A stretch of DNA of 64,000 nucleotides from JADFNB01 sp036397455 (GTDB taxonomy: Bacteria; Gemmatimonadota; Gemmatimonadetes; Gemmatimonadales; GWC2-71-9): positions 1-64,000 of the forward strand of contig DASWIX010000033.1 of the NCBI GenBank assembly GCA_036397455.1. Reading direction: 5' to 3'. A model generated the notes under the pieces. The model saw only the letters and a list, made by a program, of their open reading frames with translations, had not been told where the DNA came from and made no database searches. The position numbers were made by a program, and so were the translations under genes. Positions 35,256 through 44,657 of the stretch are shown here, piece after piece; position 1 is the stretch's first letter; every line of letters begins with the position of its first letter.

Positions 35256-37273
35256 GCGAACCCGAGGCGGAGCGCCACCGGCCGTAACGCCGCGACCCGT
35301 TCGGGCGGAAGCGTTCGCGTCAGGTCGGCAAAGCGCGTTTGGGCTCCGAACGGCACGGGCCGATCGAGCAGCACACACAGGTCGGCCAGTTCGAGCACCC
35401 GGAGCGCCGCCGCAGCCGAGTCGTCGGTCGCCAGGGCGCCGACGGCCTCGACCACCGCATCACGCACCACCCGCTGGACGTCGCGGCCGCGGCAGACCGC
35501 CTCACGCTGGCGGTCGTCGAGCAGGCGTGGCATCATCGTTCCGCACAGGATGTCCGCCAACGCGACACGTCCGCGTTCCGGAAGCTGACTCCACGCGAGC
35601 TGCCACGACGCCGATCCGTCCAACCGTTGCACCGTGATGTGGATGTCCGCGGGACGTGGCGCGTCCACGGCCACTTGCAGCCGCTGCTCCCTCCCGGTAC
35701 GCGTCTCGACAACCGTGGCCACGTCGCGCTGTACGCGCGCCTCGTGGCCATCGGGCAGGATCGGCTGGACCACCACGTCCAGGTGATCGGCCACCCCGCA
35801 CAGCGCGGCGACGCGCACGGCGGCCGGCACGGCCGGTCGCGCGTCTCGCTCGTAAATGTCGCGGCCCGTACCCAGCGCGGGATCATTGCTCACCGCCTCC
35901 GCAAGCCGTGTGGTCAGTCCCGCCTCGAGTTCTTCCCTGCGGCTACCGGCCAATTCGATCGCGCGCACCGCGTACCGCAGCACCTGCGTACTCTCGATGC
36001 CCGCGATGTCGTCGAAGAACCAACCGCAGGACGTGAACATGCTCAACGCGTTCCATTCCATGTCGAGCAACTCGGCCATTCGCGTGCCGACATGCCGATC
36101 GGCGGTCGTGATGCATGACGACAGCAACACCCGCACCGCGTCATCGCCGGCCATGCGGGCGACCCCGTATGCGTCCCTCGTGGCCCAGGGATCGCGCAGC
36201 ACGCCGGCCGATTCCCGTTCGAACACCCCATGCAGTTCCTCTACCAACCACTCGAGGGCCTCACGTAACACGACACGCCACTGCTGCCGCGTGTGGCGCT
36301 CGGGGTGCGTTCGGCAGCCACAATCGGCGCGCCAGCGATCCACCCCGTGAGGACAGCTCCATGAACTCGGCGCGTTGAGCCCGATGACACGTTCCGGCGG
36401 ATGACGCGCCAGGAACGAAGCGAAATTCTCGACCCGAACGTCCGTACTCTCGGCGAGTCCGGAGAGCAGCGCGGCCAATGCCATCTCCCCGAATGCGTGA
36501 TGATGGCCGTACGTCTCCCCATCGGTGGCCAGCGCCGTGAGCCGACCAGCGGATTGCTGCAGCAGGCGCTGCCGCCACAGATCCGCATCCCGGATCAGCG
36601 GCCCGAAGGCGACGTCGTGCGAGAGCGGGCCATCATAGACGATCACGGCGATGGTACGCCCGGCCGTCGTGCGGTACGTCGCCGGCTCCCCGGGCTCCGC
36701 ACCGACGACCTGGTGGGGCGCCAGGACGGTAAATCCAAGCCCTTCCGCCGCCAGCACGTCCATCGTCTCGTCGTCCACCGCCGTTTCCGGCAGCCACATG
36801 CCCTCAGGCGGGCGACCGTACCGTCGCGCGAAATCAGCGATACCCCAGCGCACCTCCGTTTCCTTGTCGCGGCGTGCGCACAGGGGAAGGATGACGTGAT
36901 GGTAGGGCATCGCGATCGCGTTGCCGTGTCCGTCAAGACGCTCGCAACTGGCGCGATCCGCGGCGAGAACGGCCGCGTACGTCTCCGGCGCCGCGCGTTC
37001 CAGCCAGGCGAGAAGCGTTGAACCAAAATCGAAGCTGATCGAGGTGAGCGTATTGACGACGCTTGCGATCCGACCGGTCCCATCGAGCACGCGGGCCGCC
37101 ACGACCGCCCGGTAACACTCGCGCTCGATCCGCTCATTCCAGTCATGAAACGGGGCAGCCGAGCATTCGCGCGGCATCTCTTCAAACCACGGATCACTGC
37201 GCGGCGGCTGATAGAAGTGTCCGTGGACGACGACGGATCGTGGCGGGGGCATCGTGTGAGTCCGCGGGCTCAC
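35252..37273 (-). CDS. GH57-family glycosidase with DUF3536 domain
   Basis: This 673-residue GH57 enzyme opens VVVHGHFYQPPRSDPW and has AMPYHHVILPLC, GMWLPETAVD with candidate nucleophile Glu163, and ALATDGETYGHHH with Asp251 as acid. The C-terminal part, from about residue 330, is the DUF3536 type: a helical region with FTSCGWFFDDIAGIES, then beta domains. Family members are amylase or amylopullulanase-like, and the exact activity is unproven. GTG 37273 overlaps the branching enzyme's TGA; ATG 37252 is an alternative. It sits in the middle of the glucan operon. Confidence 0.85.
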   Translation of the reverse strand: MSPRTHTMPPPRSVVVHGHFYQPPRSDPWFEEMPRECSAAPFHDWNERIERECYRAVVAARVLDGTGRIASVVNTLTSISFDFGSTLLAWLERAAPETYAAVLAADRASCERLDGHGNAIAMPYHHVILPLCARRDKETEVRWGIADFARRYGRPPEGMWLPETAVDDETMDVLAAEGLGFTVLAPHQVVGAEPGEPATYRTTAGRTIAVIVYDGPLSHDVAFGPLIRDADLWRQRLLQQSAGRLTALATDGETYGHHHAFGEMALAALLSGLAESTDVRVENFASFLARHPPERVIGLNAPSSWSCPHGVDRWRADCGCRTHPERHTRQQWRVVLREALEWLVEELHGVFERESAGVLRDPWATRDAYGVARMAGDDAVRVLLSSCITTADRHVGTRMAELLDMEWNALSMFTSCGWFFDDIAGIESTQVLRYAVRAIELAGSRREELEAGLTTRLAEAVSNDPALGTGRDIYERDARPAVPAAVRVAALCGVADHLDVVVQPILPDGHEARVQRDVATVVETRTGREQRLQVAVDAPRPADIHITVQRLDGSASWQLAWSQLPERGRVALADILCGTMMPRLLDDRQREAVCRGRDVQRVVRDAVVEAVGALATDDSAAAALRVLELADLCVLLDRPVPFGAQTRFADLTRTLPPERVAALRPVALRLGFA

Positions 37274-38976
37274 CGCACCGGCGGATTGGAACGTTCGAGA
37301 ACCCGCGCAAGCGCGTCGAGTACCGCGGGGAATACCGCGTCGCGCGCCGCCAACGTCGCAGCCACTTCGGCGGCGCGTGCCCGCCCCCCCACATCGTCAT
37401 CCCGCTCCAGTGATTCCACCAAGGTCTCCGCGGCGCTGCAATGCCGCTCAAATCGCTCGATGCCGTAGTCGGCCGTGACGCCCGTCGAAATGATGAACTG
37501 CCAGTCGGAAGACTGAGCCAACAGCATCTCGCGCGCGGCTTGGGCGAGAATCGGCCGCAGCGAGTCGACGCGCAGCGCGAGCGGCACCACATCCCAGAAC
37601 CGCTGTTCGAGAGGCCATAGCCGCTCCCACGTCCACCGCGTATCCGGATTGAGCCACATCGAGTGATCCCCGTTCGCACCCCAGGACCCTTCGCCCAGCC
37701 GAATCGCTCGGCCCCCGGGAGAAGTCCGGAGATGGTCCGACCCGGTCACCGCTCGCACATCGGTGCGCGCCGCGAGTTGCCGGTAGAGCTGCGTCACGAA
37801 ATGGACACCCTCGAACCACCAATGACCGAACAGCTCCGTGTCGAACGGCGCGACGATCACGCTACCCTGCTGCTCAGCGGCCGTCCGCCCGAGCAATCCG
37901 GCGAAGTGGGCGGCGTGTTCCGCGGCGCGATCGAAGGCGGCGGCCACGTCGTACGGTTGCTTGTCGCCCAAGTCGGCGTGTGGGCCGGTCACCCGCCACA
38001 GCTTCAGGCCCCCGGGCCAGCGAATTTTGTGAAACTCCAGGTACACACCATCGCCCGGATATCCGTGCTGGCGACTCCACACCTGCATGGACGAGCGAGG
38101 ATCGCGCACGAATGCGCGGGGGTGGCGTCCCTGACTCGGAGCCGCCAGGTGATACGCCTGATACGGCGATCGAACGACAGCGTCGCTTCCGCCTGATCGG
38201 CGGTGGCCGCCGATGCCGCCGTGTCGTTCGCCGTCGAACCGCTCGGCGCCAAGCGGGACGTCAGCGTACGCGCCAAGTGGCGCGCCGGCGGCGGCGAGAT
38301 GCGCGTCCACAAAGAAGTAGTGGAACCCGCTCTCCGCGAGCAGGTCGTCGATGCCGGGCCGTGCGTCGCCCGCCCCGCCACCCGATGAGATCCACGGCCC
38401 TGCCGGCCGGTACGCGCATTCCGGTATCCAGCACCCGCGCGGCGGGGCGCCGAACAGGCGAGCGTGTTCGGCAAAACCGACTTCCAACTGCAGACGAATA
38501 CTCTCGTCGCGACCCAGGAGCGGCAGGTATCCGTGTGTCGCCGCCGAGCTGACGAGTTCGATCCGTCCCGCATCCTGCAGGCCGCGGAAGGCCGCCACCA
38601 GATCCCCGTTGGTGGAATCGAACACATCGCGTAGATGGCTGAGGCGGTCCCGCCAGAAGGTCACGAGCGGGATCAGATGCCCGTCGCCGCCGGCGGCCAG
38701 AGCCTCGGGAGCGGACGCACACGCTTCGAGCCGGTGGCCGAAGAACTCCTGGAGTTCCGCTGCGAAGGTCGCATCGGCAAGCTGATTGGCCAGCACCGGC
38801 GTGATCCCGAGCGTGATCGGTGACGGGACGCCATCGTCCGAGAGACGCCGCAGTCCGTCGACGAGGGGCAGATACGTGTCCACCGCCGCCTCGCATAACC
38901 AGTCACTCCCGTGAGGCCAGCGTCCGTGCCGCAAGACATAGGGCAGATGAGAATGGAACATCAGTACGAAGTCCAT
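37270..38976 (-). CDS. GH57 1,4-alpha-glucan branching enzyme
   Basis: The 568-residue protein begins FVLMFHSHLPYVLRHGRWP and has the branching-enzyme layout. SAATHGYLPLL precedes GCWIPECAY with nucleophile Glu186, FDTELFGHWWFEG supplies acid Asp379, and a C-terminal DUF1957 helical domain carries SSDWQFIISTG. It forms alpha-1,6 branches in glycogen. It lies six bases after glgA and overlaps the next gene. A GH57 rather than GH13 branching enzyme is known from archaea and scattered bacteria. Confidence 0.92.
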   Translation of the reverse strand: MDFVLMFHSHLPYVLRHGRWPHGSDWLCEAAVDTYLPLVDGLRRLSDDGVPSPITLGITPVLANQLADATFAAELQEFFGHRLEACASAPEALAAGGDGHLIPLVTFWRDRLSHLRDVFDSTNGDLVAAFRGLQDAGRIELVSSAATHGYLPLLGRDESIRLQLEVGFAEHARLFGAPPRGCWIPECAYRPAGPWISSGGGAGDARPGIDDLLAESGFHYFFVDAHLAAAGAPLGAYADVPLGAERFDGERHGGIGGHRRSGGSDAVVRSPYQAYHLAAPSQGRHPRAFVRDPRSSMQVWSRQHGYPGDGVYLEFHKIRWPGGLKLWRVTGPHADLGDKQPYDVAAAFDRAAEHAAHFAGLLGRTAAEQQGSVIVAPFDTELFGHWWFEGVHFVTQLYRQLAARTDVRAVTGSDHLRTSPGGRAIRLGEGSWGANGDHSMWLNPDTRWTWERLWPLEQRFWDVVPLALRVDSLRPILAQAAREMLLAQSSDWQFIISTGVTADYGIERFERHCSAAETLVESLERDDDVGGRARAAEVAATLAARDAVFPAVLDALARVLERSNPPVR

Positions 38977-38982
38977 ATCGCC

Positions 38983-40464
38983 CTAGCGCCGCACCCGGGC
39001 GGTCTCCGCCCGGCGATACACGTCCAGATATCGCTGTTCCGACGGACGCCAACTGAAATCCCGCCGCATGGCGCGTCGCACCATCGGCGACCATGTTCGC
39101 GGCTCCTCGTAGGTCTTCACCGCGCGTTGCAGCGCCTGGTCGAAGCTCGACGGCTCATACTCATGGAACATGAACCCCGTCGTACCGTTCACGACCGTAT
39201 CGGCGAGCCCTCCCACGTGTCGCACGATCGGCAGGCTCCCATACCGTTGCGCCCGCATCTGGGTGAGACCGCACGGCTCGAACCGTGACGGCATGAGCAA
39301 CAGATCCGATCCGGCCAGCAGGCGATGCTCGAGCCGCTCGGTGAATACCAACGGGACCGCGATCTGTTCGGGAGCGCTCTGCGCCAGCACGGCCAGCGCG
39401 TTCTCATAGTACGGTTCGCCGCGTCCCAGAAACACGAACTGCGCCGCCGTGTTGCGCAGCAAATCCGGCGTGAGGATCAGATCGAACCCCTTCTGCTCGA
39501 CGAGTCGCGCACTCATGGCCACGAGCGGGACGCGTTGGCGCTGCGGCAACCCGTATCGTCGTTGCGCCGCCTTCTTGCAGCGTTGTTTGGCGGCGAGGTC
39601 GTCCACCGAATAGCGTGCGGTCAACTCCGGATCATTGGCCGGGTCCCATAACACGGTGTCGATCCCGTTCACGATCCCCACGAACCGATCACGCAGGTAG
39701 CGGAAATGCTCATGCAACCCGAAGCCGCCTTCCGGCGTGCATAATTCCGCTGCGTGACTCGGACTCACGGTGGTGATCATGTCGGCGAATGCGAGGCCGC
39801 CCTTCAGGATATTCACGCGTCCGTACCACTCCATCCACCGCCAATCGTACAGGCTGGCCGGCAACCCGATCTCCGCGAGCATCTCGAGCGGGAAATGACC
39901 CTGAAACGCACCGTTGTGGACCGTCAGGACCGAGGCGATCTGATCGTATGCCGGCAACCCTGCAAACACGTACCGCAGATAGATGATCGACAGGGCCGTG
40001 TGCCAGTCATGGGCGTGGAGGACCGTGGCGTCGGGCCTGAGATCGGGAATCGCGCGGAGCGCCGCCATGCAAAAAAACGCGAATCGATGGGCATTGTCGG
40101 GATAGTCGGCGAGTTCTCCGTACACGCCCGGCCGATCGAAGTACCGATCCTGCTCGATGAAGTACACGGTCGGGCCGCTCACGCATGTCGCACGGTACAC
40201 GCGTGCTTCGTCCTCGCGCGTCCCGAGCCGCACGACGAACGGATCGCCGACGGGCTCCAGCTCGGTACCACGGTCCCGCACCGACCGATAGAGTGGCATG
40301 ATGATCGTGACACGAGTGCCTGCCCGCACCTGGTGCTCCGCCAATCCGCGCACCGCTTCCGCCAGTCCTCCTGTGCGCGCGAACGGCCAGTACTCGGCGA
40401 CCAGATGCACGACGTCCCCGCGCGCCTGGCGTCTGTCACGTGGCGCGGCCTTGGCGACCATCAT
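38983..40464 (-). CDS. glgA: Glycogen synthase, GT5 family
   Basis: The 493-residue protein has the GT-B fold of bacterial glycogen synthases. HLVAEYWPFARTGGLAEAV comes at the N-terminus, followed by VLHAHDWHTALSIIYLRY, VLTVHNGAFQGHF and TTVSPSHAAELCTPEGG. The C-terminal SRFEPCGLTQMRAQRYG and VGGLADTV segments bind donor and acceptor. It extends glycogen from an NDP-glucose. The usual KxGGL motif reads RTGGL (Arg30 for Lys). ATG 40464 overlaps the phosphorylase stop (ATGA), so the longer upstream frame is not used. Confidence 0.9.
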   Translation of the reverse strand: MMVAKAAPRDRRQARGDVVHLVAEYWPFARTGGLAEAVRGLAEHQVRAGTRVTIIMPLYRSVRDRGTELEPVGDPFVVRLGTREDEARVYRATCVSGPTVYFIEQDRYFDRPGVYGELADYPDNAHRFAFFCMAALRAIPDLRPDATVLHAHDWHTALSIIYLRYVFAGLPAYDQIASVLTVHNGAFQGHFPLEMLAEIGLPASLYDWRWMEWYGRVNILKGGLAFADMITTVSPSHAAELCTPEGGFGLHEHFRYLRDRFVGIVNGIDTVLWDPANDPELTARYSVDDLAAKQRCKKAAQRRYGLPQRQRVPLVAMSARLVEQKGFDLILTPDLLRNTAAQFVFLGRGEPYYENALAVLAQSAPEQIAVPLVFTERLEHRLLAGSDLLLMPSRFEPCGLTQMRAQRYGSLPIVRHVGGLADTVVNGTTGFMFHEYEPSSFDQALQRAVKTYEEPRTWSPMVRRAMRRDFSWRPSEQRYLDVYRRAETARVRR

Positions 40465-42629
40465 CCGCTGCTCGCCGCGCGCAGGGGATCGGTTACCGTC
40501 TCGCCGCCGGCGGCGGCGGCGGGGACGTAGTAGTCGTTGGCGTAGCGCTGCACCATCACGCGCGACGTAAAGCGCGCCGCCGCCTGTCGCATCGCATGTT
40601 TCATCCGCGCGGTCCATCCCAGCGGAACACCTCGTCCATCGCGCGTGAAGAACAGCGGCACGATTTCCGTTTCGAGCAGGCGGTACACGTTCGAGGCGTC
40701 CTGGTCGTCGGCATCGTCGTCGGAGCACAGCGGAATGGTCCAGCCGTTGGCGCCGGAGAACCCTTCGGCCCACCACCCATCATGCGTTCCCAGTTGCGGG
40801 ACCCCGTTGAGCGCGGCCTTCATCCCACTGGTCCCGCAGGCCTCGAGGGGCGGATGTGGCAGGTTGAGCCAGAGGTCGACCCCCTCGACCATCCGGTGCG
40901 CCAGGTGCATCTCGTAGTCTTCCAGAAACGTGATGCGTCCCTCGAAACTCGGATCGCTCGCGAACTGATATACCCGTTGCAACATCCGCTTGCCGGGTTC
41001 GTCCGCCGGATGCGCCTTGCCGGCGAAAATCAACTGAACCGGCCGGCGCGTGTCGACCAGCAGACGCCGCAGCCGGTTTGGATCTCGAAACAGCAAGTCG
41101 GCGCGCTTGTACGTCGCAAACCGGCGGGCGAATCCGATGGTCAGTGCATCGGTGGCGAGCAACGTCCCGGCGCCGACCAACCGTGCCGGCTCCCCCCACT
41201 GATCGCGCCAGCGGCGCCGCGCTTCGTCACGAATGTAGTCGAGAAGATGCTCCTTAAGTCGCACGTGCAGATCCCACAACGCCGCGTCGTCGAGTGTCTC
41301 GAGGTGCTCCCACGTACTCGGCTGATCGAGTCGCGCGCCCCATCCGTCGCCGAGGTGCGCATCGAGGAGATCGAGCATCGGATTCGCCGTCCACGTGGCC
41401 AGATGCACACCGTTCGTGACATGACCGATGGGCACCTCGTCCGGCGTGCGGTCAGGCCACAACGACCGCCAGATGGCGCGGGTCTCGCGGCCGTGGCGTG
41501 CGGAGACGCCGTTGACACGTCCTGACAGCCTGATGGCGGCCGCGGTCATGTGGAACTGGTTTTGGGCTTCGGTCGGGTGGCGGCCCAGTGCAAAGAACCG
41601 CTCGCGGCCGACATGGAGTGCGTCCCACAGCGCCCCGACACACGCTTCCACTTGGTCGTCGCTGAAGCGGTCATGGCCGGCGGGCACCGGCGTATGCGTG
41701 GTGAAAATGCTGGTCGCGCGGACCTGCGCGACGGCTTCCTCGAACGACATGCCCTCATCGACGAGTTCGCGCAAACGTTCGAACAGCATGAACGCCGCGT
41801 GGCCCTCGTTGGCATGCCATACCGCCGGTGTGATCCCCAGACGCCGCAGCATACGCACGCCCCCGACGCCGAGAATCCACTCCTGCCGCAGGCGCAACCC
41901 GGGGCCGCCGGCGTACAGGCGATGGGTCAGTCCTCGATCGTCCGGGTGGTTGCGTTCGAGGTCGGTATCGAGCAGGAACACGGGGACCGAGCCGACCATC
42001 AGCCGCCACACGCCCACGTGCACCGTGCGACCGTACGCGGGCACCTCGACGACGTGTGGGTCGCCGGTCCGGTCAAGGACAGGAACCAGCGGCGTCACCG
42101 TCGGTTTGAGCGGATCGTCGGAATCCTCCTGCCATCCGTCGGTGCGCAGCCGCTGGTCGAAGTACCCCCTCGTGTACATGAGTCCGACGCCAACGAGCGG
42201 CAGTCCGAGATCGGATGCCGCCTTGCAGTGGTCACCGGCGAGGATCCCCAGTCCGCCGGAGTAGATCGGCACCGAATTGTGCAGTCCGAACTCCGCGCAG
42301 AAATACGCGATGGTGCCGGCGGCACGGTCGGGATGCGCGCGGCGGAACCAGGTGTGCTCCCCTGACAACGCCGATTCGAGTTGCGCGCAAACCCGGTCGT
42401 ACGCACCGACAAACACGGGGTCGGCGGCGCACTCGATGAGCCGACCCGGGTCGACGCCCTGGAGCAGTTCAATCGGATTGTGCCGGGTTTGCCGCCACGC
42501 AAGTGGATCGATTCCCCGGAACAGATCCCGTGCGTCCCGATTCCAACTCCACCACAGATTAGTGGAAATGCCGGCCAGTCCCTGGATGCGTTCCGGGAGA
42601 TGGGGTATACGAGCCTCAGCCTCGGTCAT
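40461..42629 (-). CDS. glgP: Alpha-glucan phosphorylase, GT35 (short bacterial type)
   Basis: The frame encodes a 722-residue enzyme from ATG 42629. TIAYFCAEFGLHNSVPIYSGGLGILAGDH is split here as FCAEFGLHNS and YSGGLGILAGDH, both family landmarks. ATWTANPMLDLL and FARRFATYKRADLL follow, and EACGTSGMKAALNG contains the PLP lysine. It releases glucose-1-phosphate from alpha-1,4-glucans. It belongs to the shorter group that lacks the regulatory N-terminus of muscle and plant enzymes. The start is uncertain because an open frame continues to 42761 without a clear ribosome binding site. It leads the glucan operon. Confidence 0.9.
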   Translation of the reverse strand: MTEAEARIPHLPERIQGLAGISTNLWWSWNRDARDLFRGIDPLAWRQTRHNPIELLQGVDPGRLIECAADPVFVGAYDRVCAQLESALSGEHTWFRRAHPDRAAGTIAYFCAEFGLHNSVPIYSGGLGILAGDHCKAASDLGLPLVGVGLMYTRGYFDQRLRTDGWQEDSDDPLKPTVTPLVPVLDRTGDPHVVEVPAYGRTVHVGVWRLMVGSVPVFLLDTDLERNHPDDRGLTHRLYAGGPGLRLRQEWILGVGGVRMLRRLGITPAVWHANEGHAAFMLFERLRELVDEGMSFEEAVAQVRATSIFTTHTPVPAGHDRFSDDQVEACVGALWDALHVGRERFFALGRHPTEAQNQFHMTAAAIRLSGRVNGVSARHGRETRAIWRSLWPDRTPDEVPIGHVTNGVHLATWTANPMLDLLDAHLGDGWGARLDQPSTWEHLETLDDAALWDLHVRLKEHLLDYIRDEARRRWRDQWGEPARLVGAGTLLATDALTIGFARRFATYKRADLLFRDPNRLRRLLVDTRRPVQLIFAGKAHPADEPGKRMLQRVYQFASDPSFEGRITFLEDYEMHLAHRMVEGVDLWLNLPHPPLEACGTSGMKAALNGVPQLGTHDGWWAEGFSGANGWTIPLCSDDDADDQDASNVYRLLETEIVPLFFTRDGRGVPLGWTARMKHAMRQAAARFTSRVMVQRYANDYYVPAAAAGGETVTDPLRAASSG

Positions 42630-42920
42630 TGGCGGCGCAGGAGCACGTGGTTGGAGTGGGTACCGCGGGCAGCGCGTTCCGGGTGCGGGCGCGCTGCTCG
42701 TCACGATCACACTGACCGCCATGGAAGGTAGCCGGTCAACGGCGCGCTCAGCCAGCCACACGAATGGTTCACGACCTCTTCACACGTCGTGGTGTAAGAT
42801 GCGTCGTCGCCCGGTTCGACACGCCGCGGCGGGTCGAGGTCGAATCACATGGTTGTCCGCACGAGAACACCGAGAGGTTCAGGCGGGTTTTCCCTGGATC
42901 AGGCGGCTCGGCTTGGACGC

Positions 42921-43082
42921 ATGAACACGCGGCAAGCCCGGTCGGCGCTGTGCCCTGGCTGCGGCGCACCCTGCGAGGTGATGGCGGGCGCCGGTCCGGA
43001 CGCCGAACGCATGCTCATCGTGCGCTGCCCGGAATGCGGCCGTGGTCTCGTGCTCGATCGCCCCCCAGCCATCGACGCCTGA
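42921..43082 (+). CDS. Small zinc-ribbon protein, 53 aa
   Basis: From ATG 42921 the short product contains two CPxCG knuckles, ALCPGCGAPC and VRCPECGRGL, spaced to bind one Zn2+. No other domain is present. A longer GTG/ATG start at 42849 would add 24 residues without conserved features. It could be an auxiliary or regulatory ribbon protein, with function unknown. It is divergent from the phosphorylase and precedes the dienelactone hydrolase gene by 79 bases. Confidence 0.6.
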   Translation: MNTRQARSALCPGCGAPCEVMAGAGPDAERMLIVRCPECGRGLVLDRPPAIDA

Positions 43083-43161
43083 CCGCCCTTCCATCCGCTC
43101 CACCGTCGCGCTACCATCACTTGGCTCGACGTCTCCCAAGCCCCATCCGAGCGAGAGATTC

Positions 43162-44025
43162 ATGGAACAGCGCATCGTGGACCTGTTTGACGAGTTTACC
43201 CACGGCGGCATGGATCGCAGGGACTTCATGGCTCGCTTGGCACGTCTAGCGGGCGGAACGGCGGCCGCCGCGGCTTTGATGCCCGCATTGGAAAACGACT
43301 ATCGGCAGCCCGGCTTGGTACGACCCGACGATCCCCGCATCCGTGTCGAGTACGTGGCGTTTCCCGGGGCGTCCGGCGAGGTACGCGCCTACCTCGCCAC
43401 ACCTGGCGGTGACGGCCCGTTTCCCGCGGTGGTCGTCATCCACGAGAACCGCGGGCTGAATCCGCACGTCGAGGACGTGGCAAGACGCGCCGCCGCCGCG
43501 GGATTCTGGGCGATCGCGCCGGATGCGCTGTCCCCGCTGGGCGGAACGCCGGCCGATACCGACCAGGCGCGTTCCCGCATGCAGCAGCTCGATAATGAAA
43601 TCACGATCGGGGACTTCCTGGCAGGGATCGTGTTCGCCGATAGCCACCCCGCGTCAACCGGGCGGGTCGGGTGCGTCGGGTTCTGCTGGGGTGGGGGGAT
43701 GGCAAACCAGCTCGCCGTGCGTTCCGCGGAGCTGGACGCCGCCGTGGCATTCTACGGGCGGCAACCGGACGCGGCTGAGGTGCCCAGGATCCGCGCCGCC
43801 CTGCTCCTCCACTATGCGGACCTCGACACGCGCATCAACGCCGGGATCGCGTCCTACCGTGAGGCGCTGGACGCCGCCGGCGCGCGTTACGAACTGTATA
43901 TGTACGACGGCGTCAACCACGCTTTCCATAACGATACGTCGCCGACCAGATACGACGCGAACGCGGCCGCGCTCGCGTGGCGACGCACCGTCGACTTCTT
44001 CAACCGGTATCTGCGCGACGCCTGA
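43162..44025 (+). CDS. Dienelactone hydrolase family protein with Tat-like leader
   Basis: The 287-residue alpha/beta hydrolase has an N-terminal MDRRDFMARLARLAGG, a twin-arginine-like signal, suggesting export of a folded enzyme. The core shows VVVIHENRGLNPHVED, nucleophile Cys175 in GFCWGG, an Asp near 220-222 and His253 in DGVNHAFHND, the Cys-Asp-His triad of dienelactone hydrolases. It opens lactones or esters, but the natural substrate is not evident. GAGA precedes ATG 43162. Confidence 0.85.
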   Translation: MEQRIVDLFDEFTHGGMDRRDFMARLARLAGGTAAAAALMPALENDYRQPGLVRPDDPRIRVEYVAFPGASGEVRAYLATPGGDGPFPAVVVIHENRGLNPHVEDVARRAAAAGFWAIAPDALSPLGGTPADTDQARSRMQQLDNEITIGDFLAGIVFADSHPASTGRVGCVGFCWGGGMANQLAVRSAELDAAVAFYGRQPDAAEVPRIRAALLLHYADLDTRINAGIASYREALDAAGARYELYMYDGVNHAFHNDTSPTRYDANAAALAWRRTVDFFNRYLRDA

Positions 44026-44219
44026 CGAAGTGCCGGACCGTCATACGTCCCGCAAGGCGGACAGCGGATCCACCGCCGTGGCGCGCCGCGCGGGAACGTA
44101 CGACGCGACCTCGGTAGGGGGCCGTCGTATCCGATCACGGTTTGTCAGAATCTGGATTGGCGACGCGTTCCGGGTTAGGGGTCGATAAAGACATGGCGGA
44201 CGCTGAGGAGGAGAAGTCC

Positions 44220-44651
44220 ATGAGCTTTCGCATGCTCGTTTCCCGAACGATGGCATGGGCGTCCCTCGCCGCGTGCGGCTCCGCCGCGACGGGCCCGCAA
44301 ACCAGCCTCACACCAGAGGCTCAGGTCGGCGACGAATTTTCCCTCGGCGTAGGCGACGCGATCAAGCTGACCGGCGTCGACCTTCGCGTGGAGTTCACCG
44401 GCGTCTCAGGAGACTCACGATGTCCGATGCGGGTGCAGTGCGTCTGGGCGGGCGATGGGGCCGTGGTCCTGGTTTCGCGGGCCGGCGGCGGCGCGGTGCA
44501 AGCAGACACCCTGCACACGAACCTCGACCCCAAACGCATCCTCCTGGGGACCGTCGAATTGACATTGGTACGGCTTGATCCGTATCCGGACACGCCCGGT
44601 TCGATCCCTGGCGACGACTATGTCGCGACGCTCACGAGCCGGATCCCCTGA
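44220..44651 (+). CDS. Conserved lipoprotein with DSRCP...CVWAG motif
   Basis: From ATG 44220 (GGAGGAG six bases upstream) the 143-residue product has a lipobox (SLAAC). Its core has VEFTGVSGDSRCPMRVQCVWAG followed by beta strands, split here as GDSRCPMRVQ and CVWAGDG. This cysteine-containing motif marks a widespread uncharacterised envelope-protein family. The two cysteines are spaced for a disulfide. No function is known. It is convergent with the nitronate monooxygenase gene. Confidence 0.75.
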   Translation: MSFRMLVSRTMAWASLAACGSAATGPQTSLTPEAQVGDEFSLGVGDAIKLTGVDLRVEFTGVSGDSRCPMRVQCVWAGDGAVVLVSRAGGGAVQADTLHTNLDPKRILLGTVELTLVRLDPYPDTPGSIPGDDYVATLTSRIP

Positions 44652-44657
44652 AGCCCC

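Noticed and set aside
42630..42761. N-terminal extension of the glycogen phosphorylase
   Set aside because: The extra 44 residues are Pro/Ser/Arg-rich, lack conservation signals and have no ribosome binding site; the family start lies near ATG 42629.
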